Below, piece by piece: positions 15,497-26,115 of a stretch of 64,000 bases of DNA (its first letter is position 1; every line of letters starts with the position of its first letter). The position numbers and the translations under genes were made by a program. This DNA comes from Closterium sp. NIES-65 (lineage: Eukaryota; Streptophyta; Zygnematophyceae; Desmidiales; Closteriaceae): assembly GCA_948144175.1 (NCBI GenBank), contig CANXME010000532.1, forward strand, positions 3,037,001-3,101,000. The letters are read 5' to 3'. The notes beneath the pieces are model-generated. The model was not told the origin of the DNA. It ran no database searches and was given only the letters and a program-made list of their open reading frames with translations.

Positions 15497-16007
15497 TCTT
15501 GATTGTGTAGGTGGTTGTGGTACTTTGCTCTAGCTGGTTGTGGGCTAAGGGTTTGGGCAAAATGTAATGATTAGACTTGTTCCGGGTTGGAATTGATCTT
15601 GCACCCAACAAGCACCAACAAACTTTTGATATTCACTACAACACCTTTGGTGTTGCTAATTTAGCACTTTGGGTTCTTGGGGATTGTTGTAGGGCAAGGG
15701 TTGGGCTGGTAGGGTTTGAAAAACTAGTCACTTTTCTGATCTGAACTCTTCCGAAAGCTACCTTCTTGATTTAATCCATGGCTGCCAATTGATTCCGCCA
15801 GAATACCCCGTTGCACTTAAATCTCGATAGCGATCGGCCTAGATATTGGTTGAAGGCGTGCGTTACCATTCTGTAAAGTAGAGATTAAGAACTTTCCAAT
15901 GCATACCTGCTCATAGTTTAAGATTACGTGAGCTGCACGCAATGTTCCGTCAAAGTCGGCGGACTTAATCTCTTGTTACGCTCTCTAGATTCGCTCGCTT
16001 TCCATCA
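15497..16007 (+). repeat. copia A 5' LTR
   Basis: The LTR is 511 bases, matches 50947-51457 along its whole length, begins TCTTGATTGTG (TGTTGATTGTG in the other copy) and ends TTTCCATCA. The TSD GGTAC lies directly before it. Confidence 0.9.
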
Positions 16008-16096
16008 GTGGTATCAGAGCTGGTTAGGCCTGCGACATTCCCTCCTATTATTATATTTATAATTGGCTTAAGAACCTCCAGATCTAGGGGTTGTTT

Positions 16097-16502
16097 ATGG
16101 CCCAGAAATTAGATGGCCCTCCTAGGTTCACCGGCTCGGATTTTTCGCTATGGCGGTTCCAGTTTACGCTTTGGCTAAGTATCAAAGACCTAGAAGGCGT
16201 TTTAGAGGGATCGGAGCGAAGACCTGAAGCTGATGAAGGAAAGACATCTACTGGAGTCTCTAGCCAACTGGGAGAAGGGGCTGGGGGAGCCTCTAGCTCA
16301 TCCATAACTGAGGGAAGTGGAGGTGGACCAGCAGCACCGCGAACCGGAAGGCAACGGCTTAGTACAGAGGCGCTTCTTAAGGCACAGGAAGCATGGGACC
16401 GCAAGGACAAGCAAGCGTTCCAGTACCTGCGTTGGGCCTTGGAAGGTCAACTAGAGCTCTTAAAGATGCTGATTGACCTGAAGGGCAAGCAAGGAGCAGC
16501 TG
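16097..16502 (+). pseudogene. copia A gag, N-terminal part
   Basis: The ATG at 16097 starts a copia gag (MAQKLDGPPRFTGSDFSLW.. FQFTLWL), with a Ser/Gly-rich linker and a helix-rich segment (QEAWDRKDKQAFQYLRWAL). The frame runs into copia B at 16503 and continues beyond it from 23791 (the duplicated AGCTG) with HRREFKVDI-like gag sequence. The second part contains several stops, mostly TAG at glutamine-like positions. Confidence 0.8.
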
Positions 16503-16739
16503 TGTCAAACATTTATATGTTTGTGTGGTTCTAGGCTGTAGTGGGTCACACCATAAGGGGTACACCAGATTAGGGTTTGACATATTTGTACTGTTGTTCC
16601 TGCTAGTCACCCCTCATTCTCGTTTCTCATTCTGACATGGTATTACGAGCCTAGGTTCCACCTAGGACCGAAACGATAGGGCCCACCGTTTCCGCTAGCC
16701 GCGCCCTCGTGCGCCGCCGTTCTTTTTCCTGCGCCTCGA

Positions 16740-17290
16740 GCGCCTCCTTCTCAAGGCCCCGTATGGCCCCGCGCTAGCCTCTCACGGCCCCCGATCGGCC
16801 CCGCGCTAACCTCCTAAGGCCCCCGTCGGCCCCACGCTAGCCCCGCGCTAGCCTCCTAAGGCCCCCGATCGGCCCCGCGCTAGCCTCCTAAGCCCCCGTC
16901 GGCCCCACGCTAGCCCCGCGCTAGCCTCCTAAGGCCCCCGATCGGCCCCGCGCTAGCCTCCTAAGCCCCTGTCGGCCCCGCGCTAGCCTCCTAAGGCCCC
17001 CGATCGGCCCCGCGCTAGCCTCCTAAGGCCCCCGTCGGCCCCGCGCTAGCCTCCCACGGCCCCTGCAGGCCCCGCGCTAGCCTCTCACGGCCCTCCCGCG
17101 CTAGCCCCGACCGGCCCTCCCGCGCTCGCCCCTCTACGACCGAGCCGCACGGCGCGACCCGAACCGAACCGCGCGACCCAGCCGAGCCGCGCCGCCCCAG
17201 CCGAGCCGCGCCGCCCTAGCCGAGTCGCGCCGCCCTAGCCGAGTCGCGCCGCCCTAGCCGAGCCGCGCCGCCCTAGCCGAGCCGCGCCCT
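16740..17290 (+). repeat. GC-rich tandem repeats in copia B leader
   Basis: Units of about 25-35 bases built on GGCCCCGCGCTAGCCTCC are repeated from about 16760 to 17100, followed by shorter repeats (CCCTAGCCGAGCCGCGCCG) to 17290. They lie between the primer site and the gag start; no reading frame uses them. Confidence 0.85.
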
Positions 17291-17382
17291 ACTTACCTGT
17301 GCACAGCACTGCTACTACTACTGCTACTGCTACTGCTACTGCTACTGCTACTACCACCACTGCTGCTACTGCTACTTCAGCT

Positions 17383-20300
17383 ATGGCTAGCCCTACAGTT
17401 CTCTCGTTCGATTCTGAGGGCCGCCCGATTAAGTTTGATACCTGGCTTGATGATCTGCACCTGTTCCTCCAGCTCACTGCTAGAGAGGATATCTCGCTGT
17501 ACGATCACGCACTAGACACAGTCCCTGCTCCTGCTACTACTGCTACCGCTACTGCTCGCTCGCAGTGGCAGACTCGCGATGCCCACGCCCGCTTTGCCAT
17601 TCGCAACTCCCTGCCAGTCGATGAGCGTGAGCACTTCGGCCAGCATCAGACTGCGCAGGCCCTGTACACTGCTGTAGTTGCGCGCTACTCCTCCCCGGCC
17701 TCAGCTGCACTAGGCCGTCTCTCCCTTCCCTACCTGTTCCCCGACCTGTCCGCTTTCCAGACAGTCGCTGACCTCATCACTCACCTCCGTACTAGTGATG
17801 CCCGCTTCCGTGCAGCCATGCCCGCTGAGTTTCTTGCATCCAACCCTCCCCCGCTCTGGCTCACTCTCTACCACCTAGTCACCCGCCTCCCTGACACTCT
17901 GCGTACAGTCAGGGACCACTTCCTAGCTCGCTGTCCCACTGAGCTCACCATTGCCGCCCTAGAGAAGGAACTACTTGCAGCTGAGAAGAGTATTGTAGCT
18001 GTAGGTGCCTCTCGTGGCGACCCCCGCACCCCTTTCTTCGAGGGGTGTTCCCCCTCCCCCCTCCTCCCCTCTGTCGCCTCTGCTGCTGCTGTCGACCTTC
18101 TTGGTGCTGAGCAGGTCGGCTCTGCGTCCGCTCCCAGCGGGCGCCGCAGCGGCAAGGGCAGGGGAGGCAAGGGCGGTGGGGGTGACGGCGGGGGAGGTGG
18201 TGGTGGGAGTGGTGGCAGCGGCGGGGGCGGTGGCGGGGCTGGAGGGGCTAGTGGCAGCGGTGGGGGTGGTGGAGGCAGCGGCGGCGGCGGTGGCCGCGGT
18301 GGGGGCGGTGGTGGTGGCGGCAGTGGACGTGGCGGCGGCAGGGGCGGTGGTGGTCGTGGTGGAGGCGGCGGTGGTGGTCGTGGAGGCTCTGGCACTGGCC
18401 AGAGCGCGCAGCACCCTCAGTCCTCCCAGGAGCTTCGTGAGTGGTACTTACAGCACGGGGGTGGGGGGGGTAGCCTTAGCTGCACGTACGTCATCCGCAC
18501 TGGTCGCCGCAAGGGACAGACGTGCGGGAGGGCGCACACTTCGCAGCGCTGCTTCTCTCGCCTAGATGACGCTTGGCGTGCTCAGTTTCCTGACGCTCCT
18601 GAGCTTCCTCAGTGGGCTGATCTCCTCAAGAAGGATATTGATATCTATGCTCTTGATTTTGATGTTATTCTCAAAGCAATGTATGCATTGACTATTAGTG
18701 GAGAGGAGGACCAGTACCTGAGTGTTCCGCCTGACCCAGGCATCCGCACGAGTGAGGCTACCGCCCTAGGTGCTTGCGTGTCAGCTGCCCCAGGTACTGG
18801 TGAGGCTACTGCTCTAGGTGCGTGTGTGTCCGCCACCCCAGGTGCTACTGAGTCCACTGAGGCACTGCACACCTTCACTCTAGACTCAGGCGCTTCGCGC
18901 TGTTTCTTTCGTGACCGCACTGCTCTTGAGCCCCTTGCTCGACCAGTCGCTGTCTCGCTCGCTGACCCCTCTGGGGGTCCGGTCATTGCGACCTCCTCCA
19001 CCCTCCTTCCTTGTCCTGCTGTCCCGTCGGGCACACTGTCAGGTCTCCACCTCCCCTCGTTCTCTACGAACTTGGTGGCGGGTTGTGCGCTTCAGGATGG
19101 GGGTGTTCACCAGTTCACCCCTGCCTACGAGCGTGTGACACACTGCACGTGTGCTCGGACGGGCCGTCACCTGGCTACCTTCACTCGGCAGCCGGGGTCG
19201 GACCTGTACACACTGACCACTAAGTCCCCTCAGGTAGCGGCGTCTGCGTCTGCGTCTGCGTCAGGTCAGCTCTCTGCCCCCTGCTCGTGTCGCTCTCTAG
19301 CGCACAAGACTGTCCTCTGGCACCACCGACTTGGTCACCCGTCAGTGCAGCGCCTTCGGGGCATGCACGCCCGGTACCTTGTCTCTGGTCTTCCTCGGGT
19401 ACTCCCTCCCCTCCCACCCTCCCTTGCTCCTCCTTGTCTTCCCTGTGTCGAGGGGCGGCAGCGCGCTGCCCCTCACTCCTCCTCGTTCCCCCCGACGACT
19501 GCTCCTTTGCAGACGCTCCACATGGACGTGTGGGGCCCAGCCCGCGTCCGTGGTCAGAGCCAGGAGAGGTACTTCTTGATCGTCGTTGACGACTACTCGC
19601 GCTACACCACGGTCTTCCCCTTGCGCACCAAGGGTGAAGTCCCTGATGTTCTGATCCCCTGGATCAGCAGAGCACGTCTTCAGCTGCGACAGCGTTTTCG
19701 CTCGGAGTTTCCTGTTCTGCGCTTGCACTCTGACAGAGGTGGCGAGTTCTCCTCCGACCTCTTGGCAGCCTACTGTGCCGAGCATGGCATTCGCCAGTCG
19801 TTCACGCTCCCGGCCTCTCCACAGCAGAATGGGGTTGCTGAGCGCCGCATTGGCTTGGTCATGGAGGTCGCTCGTACCTCCTTAGTCCACGCGGCTGCCC
19901 CCCACTTTCTGTGGCCGTTTGCGGTCCGGTACGCTGCGCATCAGCTCAACCTCTGGCCCCGTGTCTCCGCTCCGGAGACCTCGCCCACACTGCTGTGGAC
20001 GGGGGAGGTTGGCGATGCGTCTCGCTTCCGTGTCTGGGGATCCCGAGCTTTTGTTCGCGACACGTCTGCGGACAAGCTCTCCTCCCGCACTGCTCCCTGT
20101 GTCTTTCTTGGCTTTGTCCCGGATGCGTCTGGCTGGCAGTTTTACCACCCCGCCTCGCACCGAGTCTTCCCCTCTCAGGACGTCACTTTTGACGAGTCCG
20201 TGCCCTTCTACCGCCTCTTCCCCTACCGCACTGCCCCGCTCCCTCCCCCGCCTCTCTTCCTCGCGCCAGGTGCTGCAGTGGTAGACCCCCTTCCCCCTCA

Positions 20301-23300
20301 GGGTGCCGCTCCCTCAGGTGTCTCTCAGGTAGACCCGGTTGAGCCTACCGAGGTAGCTGTCGACTCGCGTCCTGCTGGAGGTGCTGAGCCTGAGCGTGCG
20401 GAGCCTGAGCGGGCGGAGCCTGGGGGTGCTGAGTCTGGGGGTGCTGAGTCTGGGGGTGCTGATCCTGGGGGTGCTGAGCCTGGGGGTGTTGGGTTTGGGG
20501 GTACTGAGCCTGGCGTTGCTGAGTCTAGGGGTACTGCGCCTGGAGTTGCTGAGCCTGGGGGTGCTGAGCCTGGTGGTGTTGCAGTTGACTGTGAGGCGCC
20601 TGGAGGACCTCCCTCTTCGCAGCAGCTGCGTGAGTGGTACTCACGGTACTGCAGCCTCCGGCGGGGTGAGTCTCGGGCTCGTGGTACTGCTGGAGTTGGT
20701 ACTCGTGCTTCCCCACCACGGCGGGAGCCGCCCTCTTCCCCTCAGCTTCGAGAGTGGTACGCTCGGCACATCAGTCTCCGTAGTGGAGCTGCTGGTGCTG
20801 GGGTCCCCGGAGTTGACGCTGCTGCGAGTACTACGGACCCTGGTGCTGGAGGTGCTGCTGCTGCTGGCGGTGCTGCTGGAGGTGCTGCTGCTGCTGGCGG
20901 TGCTGCTGGAGGTGCTGCTAGTACTGAGGACCCGGGCGTTGGAGCTGCTGTGGGTGCTACGGACCCTGGTGCTGGAGGTGCAGCTGCTACTGGCGGTGCT
21001 GCTGGAGGTACTGCTGCTGCTGGCGGTTCTGCTGGAGGTGCTGCTGGAGGTACTGCAGACCCTGGTGCTGGAGGTGCTGCTGCTTCTGGAGGTGCTGCTG
21101 TTGCCGCTGGTGTCTCTGCTGGTTCGAGAGCTGCTGCACGGCCACGACCGTACTTCGTTCCGCTCCTTCAGCAGGTTCTTGGTCAGCCTCCTCCTCCTTG
21201 TTCTCCTCTCGCCTTAGAGTGTCCGCCGTCTGTCCAGTCACAGCCACAGTTACCGCCTGCCTCACCACTCCCTGTGCCTGCTCCTTACACTGGTCCGACT
21301 GACGGTCTTGCTGAGAGATGTGAGCCTGCGTCACGTCCTGTGTCACCTCCGTCTCGTCGAGCGTCGCCTGTTCGAGCTGCTACCACTGGTAGTCGTGTCC
21401 CGCGTGAGCGTCCTCCTGCTGTCCCAGGCACGCACCGGATGGCGCTTCGTCAGTCCACTGCTCCGCAGCGTGTTGCTCTCCCGTCGCCTCCTGCGTCCTC
21501 TCTTCCTGCTCTTGCTGACCCGGAGTCAGACTCCCTTCGCGCTGCCAGTCCTACTGTCACACGTCTCTTGGCTACGGTTGTCACTGACCCTTCCTTTGAG
21601 TCCGCTGCTGCGTCTGCCCTAGTCACTGAGCTTGTCGACTTTGCAGCGGCGTGTCGTCTAGACTACGCAGCGAGTCTTGTTGCTGAGTCTGAGTCTGCCT
21701 GTCCTCCGTCCGTCGGGGGTGAGTGTGCTCTTGGCACGGACGTCCTTGAGGACAGGCAGGAGGAGTTTGGTTGCCTTGCCGCTGCTTTGCCCCATCTCGT
21801 ATCCATGCTTGTTGCCCCTGAGGGAGACCCGGATGCACCAGACATCCCGACCCCACGCTCTTACGCAGAGGCGATGGCCGGTCCCTACTCCTCTCAGTGG
21901 CAGTCAGCCATGGACACAGAGATGGCTTCCTGGAAGTCCACAGGCACCTACGTCGACGACGTTCCCCCACCTGGGGCGAACATCGTCAGTGGCATGTGGA
22001 TTTTCAGGGTGAAGCGGCCGCCAGGCTCTCCGCCTGTCTTCAAGGCGCGTTACGTTGCACGAGGCTTCAGTCAGCGAGAGGGAGTTGACTTCTTCCAGAC
22101 CTTCTCCCCGACCCCGAAGATGACCACTCTTCGGGTTCTGCTACACGTCGCCGCTCAGCGTGACTACGAGCTCCACTCTCTTGACTTCAGCACAGCTTTC
22201 TTGCAGGGCAGCCTGCACGAGGAGATCTGGCTGCGCCGCCCACCTGGCTTCACTGGGTCGTTCCCTCCTGGCACCCAGTGGAGCCTCCGGCGGCCAGTCT
22301 ACGGTCTCCGCCAGGCGCCGCGTGAGTGGCACGACACACTGAGGACTACACTTGCGGCTCTTGGGTTTGCTCCTTCTACTGCTGACCCGTCGCTGTTTCT
22401 GCGCACCGACACCTCGCTGCCGCCGTTCTACATCCTCGTGTACGTCGACGACTTGGTCTTTGCCACTGCGGACACTGCCGCACTCGCCCACGTGAAGTCC
22501 GAGCTGCAGAAGAGACACACGTGCACAGACCTGGGTGAACTGACAAGCTATCTTGGCTTGCGGATCACCCGGGACAGAGCACGCCGCACCATTACCCTGA
22601 CTCAGTCACACATGGTGCAGCAGGTCCTTCAGCGCTTCGGCTTCACGTACTCCTCGCCTCAGTCCACTCCTCTGCCTACGGGTCACTCGCTCTCAGCTCT
22701 GCCTTCGGATGAGTCCGTAGAGTCGAGTGGTCCGTATCCAGAGCTTGTGGGCTGCCTCATGTACCTGATGACCTGCACTCGACCTGACCTAGCATACCCT
22801 CTCAGCATCTTAGCACGCTATGTTGCTCCCGGCCGTCACCGGAAGGAGCACATGGATGCAGCTAAGAGGGTGTTGCGCTACTTGTGCAGTACGTCGGGCA
22901 TGGGGCTAGTGCTTGGAGGGCGAGACCGACCTGTTCTCACTGGGCACTCAGACGCTTCTTGGGCAGACGACCAGGCTACTCAGCGGTCGTCTCAGGGTTA
23001 CACCTTCAGTCTTGGCTCTGGCTCTGTCTCTTGGCGTTCTACTCGTTCTTCTTCTGTTCTCAGCTCCAGCTGTGAGGCTGAGATCTACGCCACGGCCATG
23101 GCTGCCCAGGAGCTTCGCTGGCTCACCTACCTGCTGACTGACCTTGGAGAGCAGCCTCGTTCTCCTCCAGTGCTGTACGTCGACAACAAGGCAACCATTG
23201 CCTTGTGCCAGGAGCACAGACTGGAGCACAGGACGAAGCACATTGCTCTGCGTTACTTTCTAGCTCGAGAGCTACAGCAGCGTGGTCAGCTTCTTCTGCG

Positions 23301-23424
23301 TTACGTGGCCACTGAGGCCAACACTGCTGATGTGTTCACCAAGGCGCTTCCGCCTGTTGACCATCAGCGTTTTTGCACTCTTCTAGGCCTTGTGCCGACT
23401 GTTTCTCACTTACTTACTTCTTGA
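17383..23424 (+). CDS. copia B Gag-Pol polyprotein, intact
   Basis: The frame encodes 2013 residues from the ATG at 17383 (MASPTVLSFDSEGRP); the preceding 28 in-frame codons are a GCTACT microsatellite without ATG. In order come the gag core (to ~230), a Gly-rich RGG-like stretch (~259-339), a Cys/His cluster (~367-390, C..C-G-x-x-H..C), protease (DSGAS, D501), GAG pre-integrase (~646), and integrase with D715, D784 and E820 (D,D35E). These are followed by a repetitive Glu-Pro-Gly and Ala-Gly spacer (~1000-1250), reverse transcriptase with YVDD at 1687-1690, and RNase H (from about D1857) ending LVPTVSHLLTS. Copia polyproteins are usually about 1300-1500 residues; the excess is low-complexity insert. 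No stop or frameshift is present. Confidence 0.97.
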   Translation: MASPTVLSFDSEGRPIKFDTWLDDLHLFLQLTAREDISLYDHALDTVPAPATTATATARSQWQTRDAHARFAIRNSLPVDEREHFGQHQTAQALYTAVVARYSSPASAALGRLSLPYLFPDLSAFQTVADLITHLRTSDARFRAAMPAEFLASNPPPLWLTLYHLVTRLPDTLRTVRDHFLARCPTELTIAALEKELLAAEKSIVAVGASRGDPRTPFFEGCSPSPLLPSVASAAAVDLLGAEQVGSASAPSGRRSGKGRGGKGGGGDGGGGGGGSGGSGGGGGGAGGASGSGGGGGGSGGGGGRGGGGGGGGSGRGGGRGGGGRGGGGGGGRGGSGTGQSAQHPQSSQELREWYLQHGGGGGSLSCTYVIRTGRRKGQTCGRAHTSQRCFSRLDDAWRAQFPDAPELPQWADLLKKDIDIYALDFDVILKAMYALTISGEEDQYLSVPPDPGIRTSEATALGACVSAAPGTGEATALGACVSATPGATESTEALHTFTLDSGASRCFFRDRTALEPLARPVAVSLADPSGGPVIATSSTLLPCPAVPSGTLSGLHLPSFSTNLVAGCALQDGGVHQFTPAYERVTHCTCARTGRHLATFTRQPGSDLYTLTTKSPQVAASASASASGQLSAPCSCRSLAHKTVLWHHRLGHPSVQRLRGMHARYLVSGLPRVLPPLPPSLAPPCLPCVEGRQRAAPHSSSFPPTTAPLQTLHMDVWGPARVRGQSQERYFLIVVDDYSRYTTVFPLRTKGEVPDVLIPWISRARLQLRQRFRSEFPVLRLHSDRGGEFSSDLLAAYCAEHGIRQSFTLPASPQQNGVAERRIGLVMEVARTSLVHAAAPHFLWPFAVRYAAHQLNLWPRVSAPETSPTLLWTGEVGDASRFRVWGSRAFVRDTSADKLSSRTAPCVFLGFVPDASGWQFYHPASHRVFPSQDVTFDESVPFYRLFPYRTAPLPPPPLFLAPGAAVVDPLPPQGAAPSGVSQVDPVEPTEVAVDSRPAGGAEPERAEPERAEPGGAESGGAESGGADPGGAEPGGVGFGGTEPGVAESRGTAPGVAEPGGAEPGGVAVDCEAPGGPPSSQQLREWYSRYCSLRRGESRARGTAGVGTRASPPRREPPSSPQLREWYARHISLRSGAAGAGVPGVDAAASTTDPGAGGAAAAGGAAGGAAAAGGAAGGAASTEDPGVGAAVGATDPGAGGAAATGGAAGGTAAAGGSAGGAAGGTADPGAGGAAASGGAAVAAGVSAGSRAAARPRPYFVPLLQQVLGQPPPPCSPLALECPPSVQSQPQLPPASPLPVPAPYTGPTDGLAERCEPASRPVSPPSRRASPVRAATTGSRVPRERPPAVPGTHRMALRQSTAPQRVALPSPPASSLPALADPESDSLRAASPTVTRLLATVVTDPSFESAAASALVTELVDFAAACRLDYAASLVAESESACPPSVGGECALGTDVLEDRQEEFGCLAAALPHLVSMLVAPEGDPDAPDIPTPRSYAEAMAGPYSSQWQSAMDTEMASWKSTGTYVDDVPPPGANIVSGMWIFRVKRPPGSPPVFKARYVARGFSQREGVDFFQTFSPTPKMTTLRVLLHVAAQRDYELHSLDFSTAFLQGSLHEEIWLRRPPGFTGSFPPGTQWSLRRPVYGLRQAPREWHDTLRTTLAALGFAPSTADPSLFLRTDTSLPPFYILVYVDDLVFATADTAALAHVKSELQKRHTCTDLGELTSYLGLRITRDRARRTITLTQSHMVQQVLQRFGFTYSSPQSTPLPTGHSLSALPSDESVESSGPYPELVGCLMYLMTCTRPDLAYPLSILARYVAPGRHRKEHMDAAKRVLRYLCSTSGMGLVLGGRDRPVLTGHSDASWADDQATQRSSQGYTFSLGSGSVSWRSTRSSSVLSSSCEAEIYATAMAAQELRWLTYLLTDLGEQPRSPPVLYVDNKATIALCQEHRLEHRTKHIALRYFLARELQQRGQLLLRYVATEANTADVFTKALPPVDHQRFCTLLGLVPTVSHLLTS

Positions 23425-23655
23425 CTTTACCTGTACTGTGATCATTATATATATACCTGCATGTTTGCCTTGTTAGGTTGTGATCATTGTACCTCTTGCT
23501 GTATTATAAAACTGCATGTGAACTGGTCTTGTGACCGCTTGCTTGTGCTCGGAATTTGTGTGGAATCCTCGAGATCCACCCTGAGCTTGTTTGCCTTGTT
23601 TTGCCTTGACTGGTCTTGTGACCCCTAGGTCTCCCCCACTTTGCCTATGGGGGTG
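23425..23655 (+). other. copia B 3' untranslated region with conserved subterminal block
   Basis: The block between stop and polypurine tract contains GATCCACCCTGAGCTT (23573-23588) and CCCCCACTTTGCCTATGGGGGTG just before the LTR. The same words occur at the same place in elements E, F, G, H, L and M. Confidence 0.8.
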
Positions 23656-23795
23656 TGTCAAACATTTATATGTTTGTGTGGTTCTAGGCTGTAGTGGGTC
23701 ACACCATAAGGGGTACACCAGATTAGGGTTTGACATATTTGTTCTGTTGTTCCTGCTAGTCACCCCTCATTCTCGTTTCTCATTCTGACAAGCTG

Positions 23796-24703
23796 CACTA
23801 GCATAGAAGAGAGTTCAAGGTCGACATTTGCAAAAAGGGTTGTTAAGCATACTCACCTGGAGGAAGCGGTTCTACACCATGGAACGCAACTATGGCAATG
23901 TTGAGACCATGGTGTAGTACCTCCAGAGGGTGGATGAGTAGTGAGGGCATTGGAGGAGCTGAACTATGAAGAAGATGAGAAGGAGATCATCTACACTGCA
24001 CTCTAGGGGCTGGACCAAGAAGCAAACGGGGCTCTATTACAATACCTTCACCTAGAGCAGCAGAAATGGACCAAGGCCTAGCTATGGGAGGTGTTGGTTT
24101 CTAATGAGGCTCGCAAGCGTGATGCTGGTAGAGGAGTTGAAGGGGGAATGGAAGCAAGTGATAGGGTTGCCTCCAAGAAATACCAGCAGCGACACGGAGG
24201 TGGGGGGAAGAAGAAGGAGCTCGACAAGTGCCTCGTCCCTGGATGCAACCGGAAGCACTCTTGGAAGGAGTGCTGGAGCCGACCAGATGGGTGGAAGCCT
24301 CAAGGGTACCCAGGAGAGGCTCCACCTGTCACTAGGCCTGAGTGGGTGGAGAGAAGGATGAAGAATAGAGCATGGAACAAGAAGGGCAGCAGCGGCGGCA
24401 AACAAGGATAAGAAGGGAAAGGAGGACTTATCGCATGATGGCTTCTCCTTCTTATCCTTAGAGAAGGAGACGGCACTTGCTAGTCATACGTTGGCTGACC
24501 CCAATCAGCTCATTCTAGACTCTGGAGCAACCTGTGGAATGGTACCTCGGCGCAACCTCTTCACCACTTATCACTCCCTCCCACCTAACTCCAGAAATGT
24601 GATTGTGGGGAGCGGAGATACGCTGCAAGCAATCGGCATCGGCACAATCACCATCATGGGGAAGGAGGGGGAAGTGCTGAATGTGAAGGGTGTGCTTCAT
24701 GTT
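23796..24703 (+). pseudogene. copia A gag C-terminal part and protease
   Basis: The gag frame resumes after copia B with in-frame stops (for example TAG in ACCATGGTGTAG). It recovers as SNEARKRDAGRGVEGG.. KCLVPGCNRKHSWKECW at about 24091-24290. The last is a CCHC-like zinc knuckle (C-x4-C-x4-H-x4-C). The aspartic protease follows with LILDSGATCGMV (about 24512-24545) and ends at GVLHV where gypsy D is inserted (24704). No GAG pre-integrase or integrase of copia A is found on the other side, so that part was lost before or during insertion. Confidence 0.8.
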
Positions 24704-25074
24704 TGTGAGAGTACGACGGCTTATGCCAGCTATGCTTGCTTGCCTTACTTCATTATGCTAATTCTGGCATAGGATAATTATATGCATGCATGAATTGCTT
24801 GATTTACTAGGCTAGGTGCTTTCCTATATTTTATTATAGTTATAGCACCGAGCTAGGTTGCGTGCATCGAATTCTGGCTTTTCGGTTGCCACCGAATTGC
24901 CTTCTACCGAATTCGGGAAGGATCTGTTCAGGACGCTTCGCCACCCGCGGAACCTTCGCGTAACACCTGGTTACGGGGCCTTGTGTCGAGCCTATATATA
25001 GCCTCGTGTTGTACCCATGTGATCATTCAATTCCATGCACATCTCTTCTCTGAGCTCGATCCTAGATCCTCACA
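24704..25074 (+). repeat. gypsy D 5' LTR
   Basis: The 371-base LTR matches 49185-49555. It contains a TATATATA box at about 24993 (GAGCCTATATATAGCC), the likely promoter, roughly 80 bases before its end. Confidence 0.9.
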
Positions 25075-25794
25075 CTTGGTAATCAGAGCCTGTTTGCAAG
25101 TGAAGTTTTTCGACCGCTTAAACCTAGCTTTTAAAACCGCGGGGGCGACGACGGAAAGCGCCGATTTTGGGTACGTAAACCAGTTCCCCGCTATTTTCTA
25201 ACATCGCCCTCGAACCGGTTTTCGAACACTCCTCAGGTCCAGTGGCGAAAAAGTTGGAATTTCGACCGTCCGTTCGATTCGAATCTTAACGGCCTCGAGA
25301 ATTTCGCCCAAAGAAGTTGGAATTTGAAGCGTCGGATCGAGTTTCTTCTCAACGGCTGAGATCAGACGCGAATTTCAACTAAGGGAGAATAACGCGACCT
25401 ACAGAATCAGCCCTCGTCATTGCTGCAGTCAACTCGACTCACAGTAAGATGACGAGCGCCTACAATTCATTTTTTTTTGTCGCAAATCTTCTAATATATC
25501 GCCAAATGGAGGAAAACGGTGACAATTCCGTACGGAAAATTACCGGGTCACACAACGGCCTGGACTAGATGCGAGCAGCAGTCAAGCAAATAGAGAAGCT
25601 TCTCGTGAACTAGTCGGTAGCCGCCATAGCAGCACGAACGCAGCGGCGAATGCAGCAGCGTCATCAGCAGCAGCAGCGACGACACAGACACTTAACCCAG
25701 CAGCAACGACAGCGGCTACAATGAATCTTGAGGCGGCACGTCCCAGGCTACCGGAGACGTTCAATCCGAATGCGAGAGATACTAACATTCGTCG
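25075..25794 (+). pseudogene. gypsy D leader and gag N-terminus
   Basis: After the primer site there is about 370 bases of leader without a frame, then gag-like sequence: an Ala/Thr/Gln-rich stretch, then NLEAARPRLPETFNPNARDTNI (about 25725-25790), which resembles the start of chromovirus gag cores. Frames are broken by stops. Copia E is inserted immediately after, at 25795. Confidence 0.55.
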
Positions 25795-26115
25795 TGTGAA
25801 GAATGAGGAATGAATGAAGTAGCACAAGATTGGGTACAAGTAGGAAACCCTAGGAAACTGTACCCCATATTGTCTACCCCACTACAGCCTACACAGACTA
25901 TAGCATATGAGTTTGACACACCCCCATAGGCAAAGTGGGGGAGAACAAGAGGTCACAAGACCAGTCAAGCAAGGCAAAGAAAGCTCAGGGTGGATCACAA
26001 AGTCACCACACCACCCGAGCACAAGAGCAAGGCCAAAAGGCCAGTTCACATGCAAGATCATATATAAAGGTAAACAAGCAAGTGCAGGTATAGAAAGATC
26101 ACAATACAAGCAAGG

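Larger units (their letters stand above)
16503..23790 (+). mobile_element. copia B, complete and probably young (TSD AGCTG)
   Basis: This 7288-base element has 135-base LTRs (16503-16637 and 23656-23790) that by eye differ at one base, in TTTGTACTG versus TTTGTTCTG. The target AGCTG is duplicated at 16498-16502 and 23791-23795. The primer site (TGGTATTACGAGC, 16638) is imperfect, and the polypurine tract is ATGGGGGTG before 23656. Between lie a GC-rich repeat leader, one uninterrupted polyprotein frame and a ~230-base 3' UTR. The LTR starts with a near-palindrome, CAAACAT..ATGTTTG. It is inserted into gag of copia A. All domains needed for copying are present, so it may be active. Confidence 0.95.
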
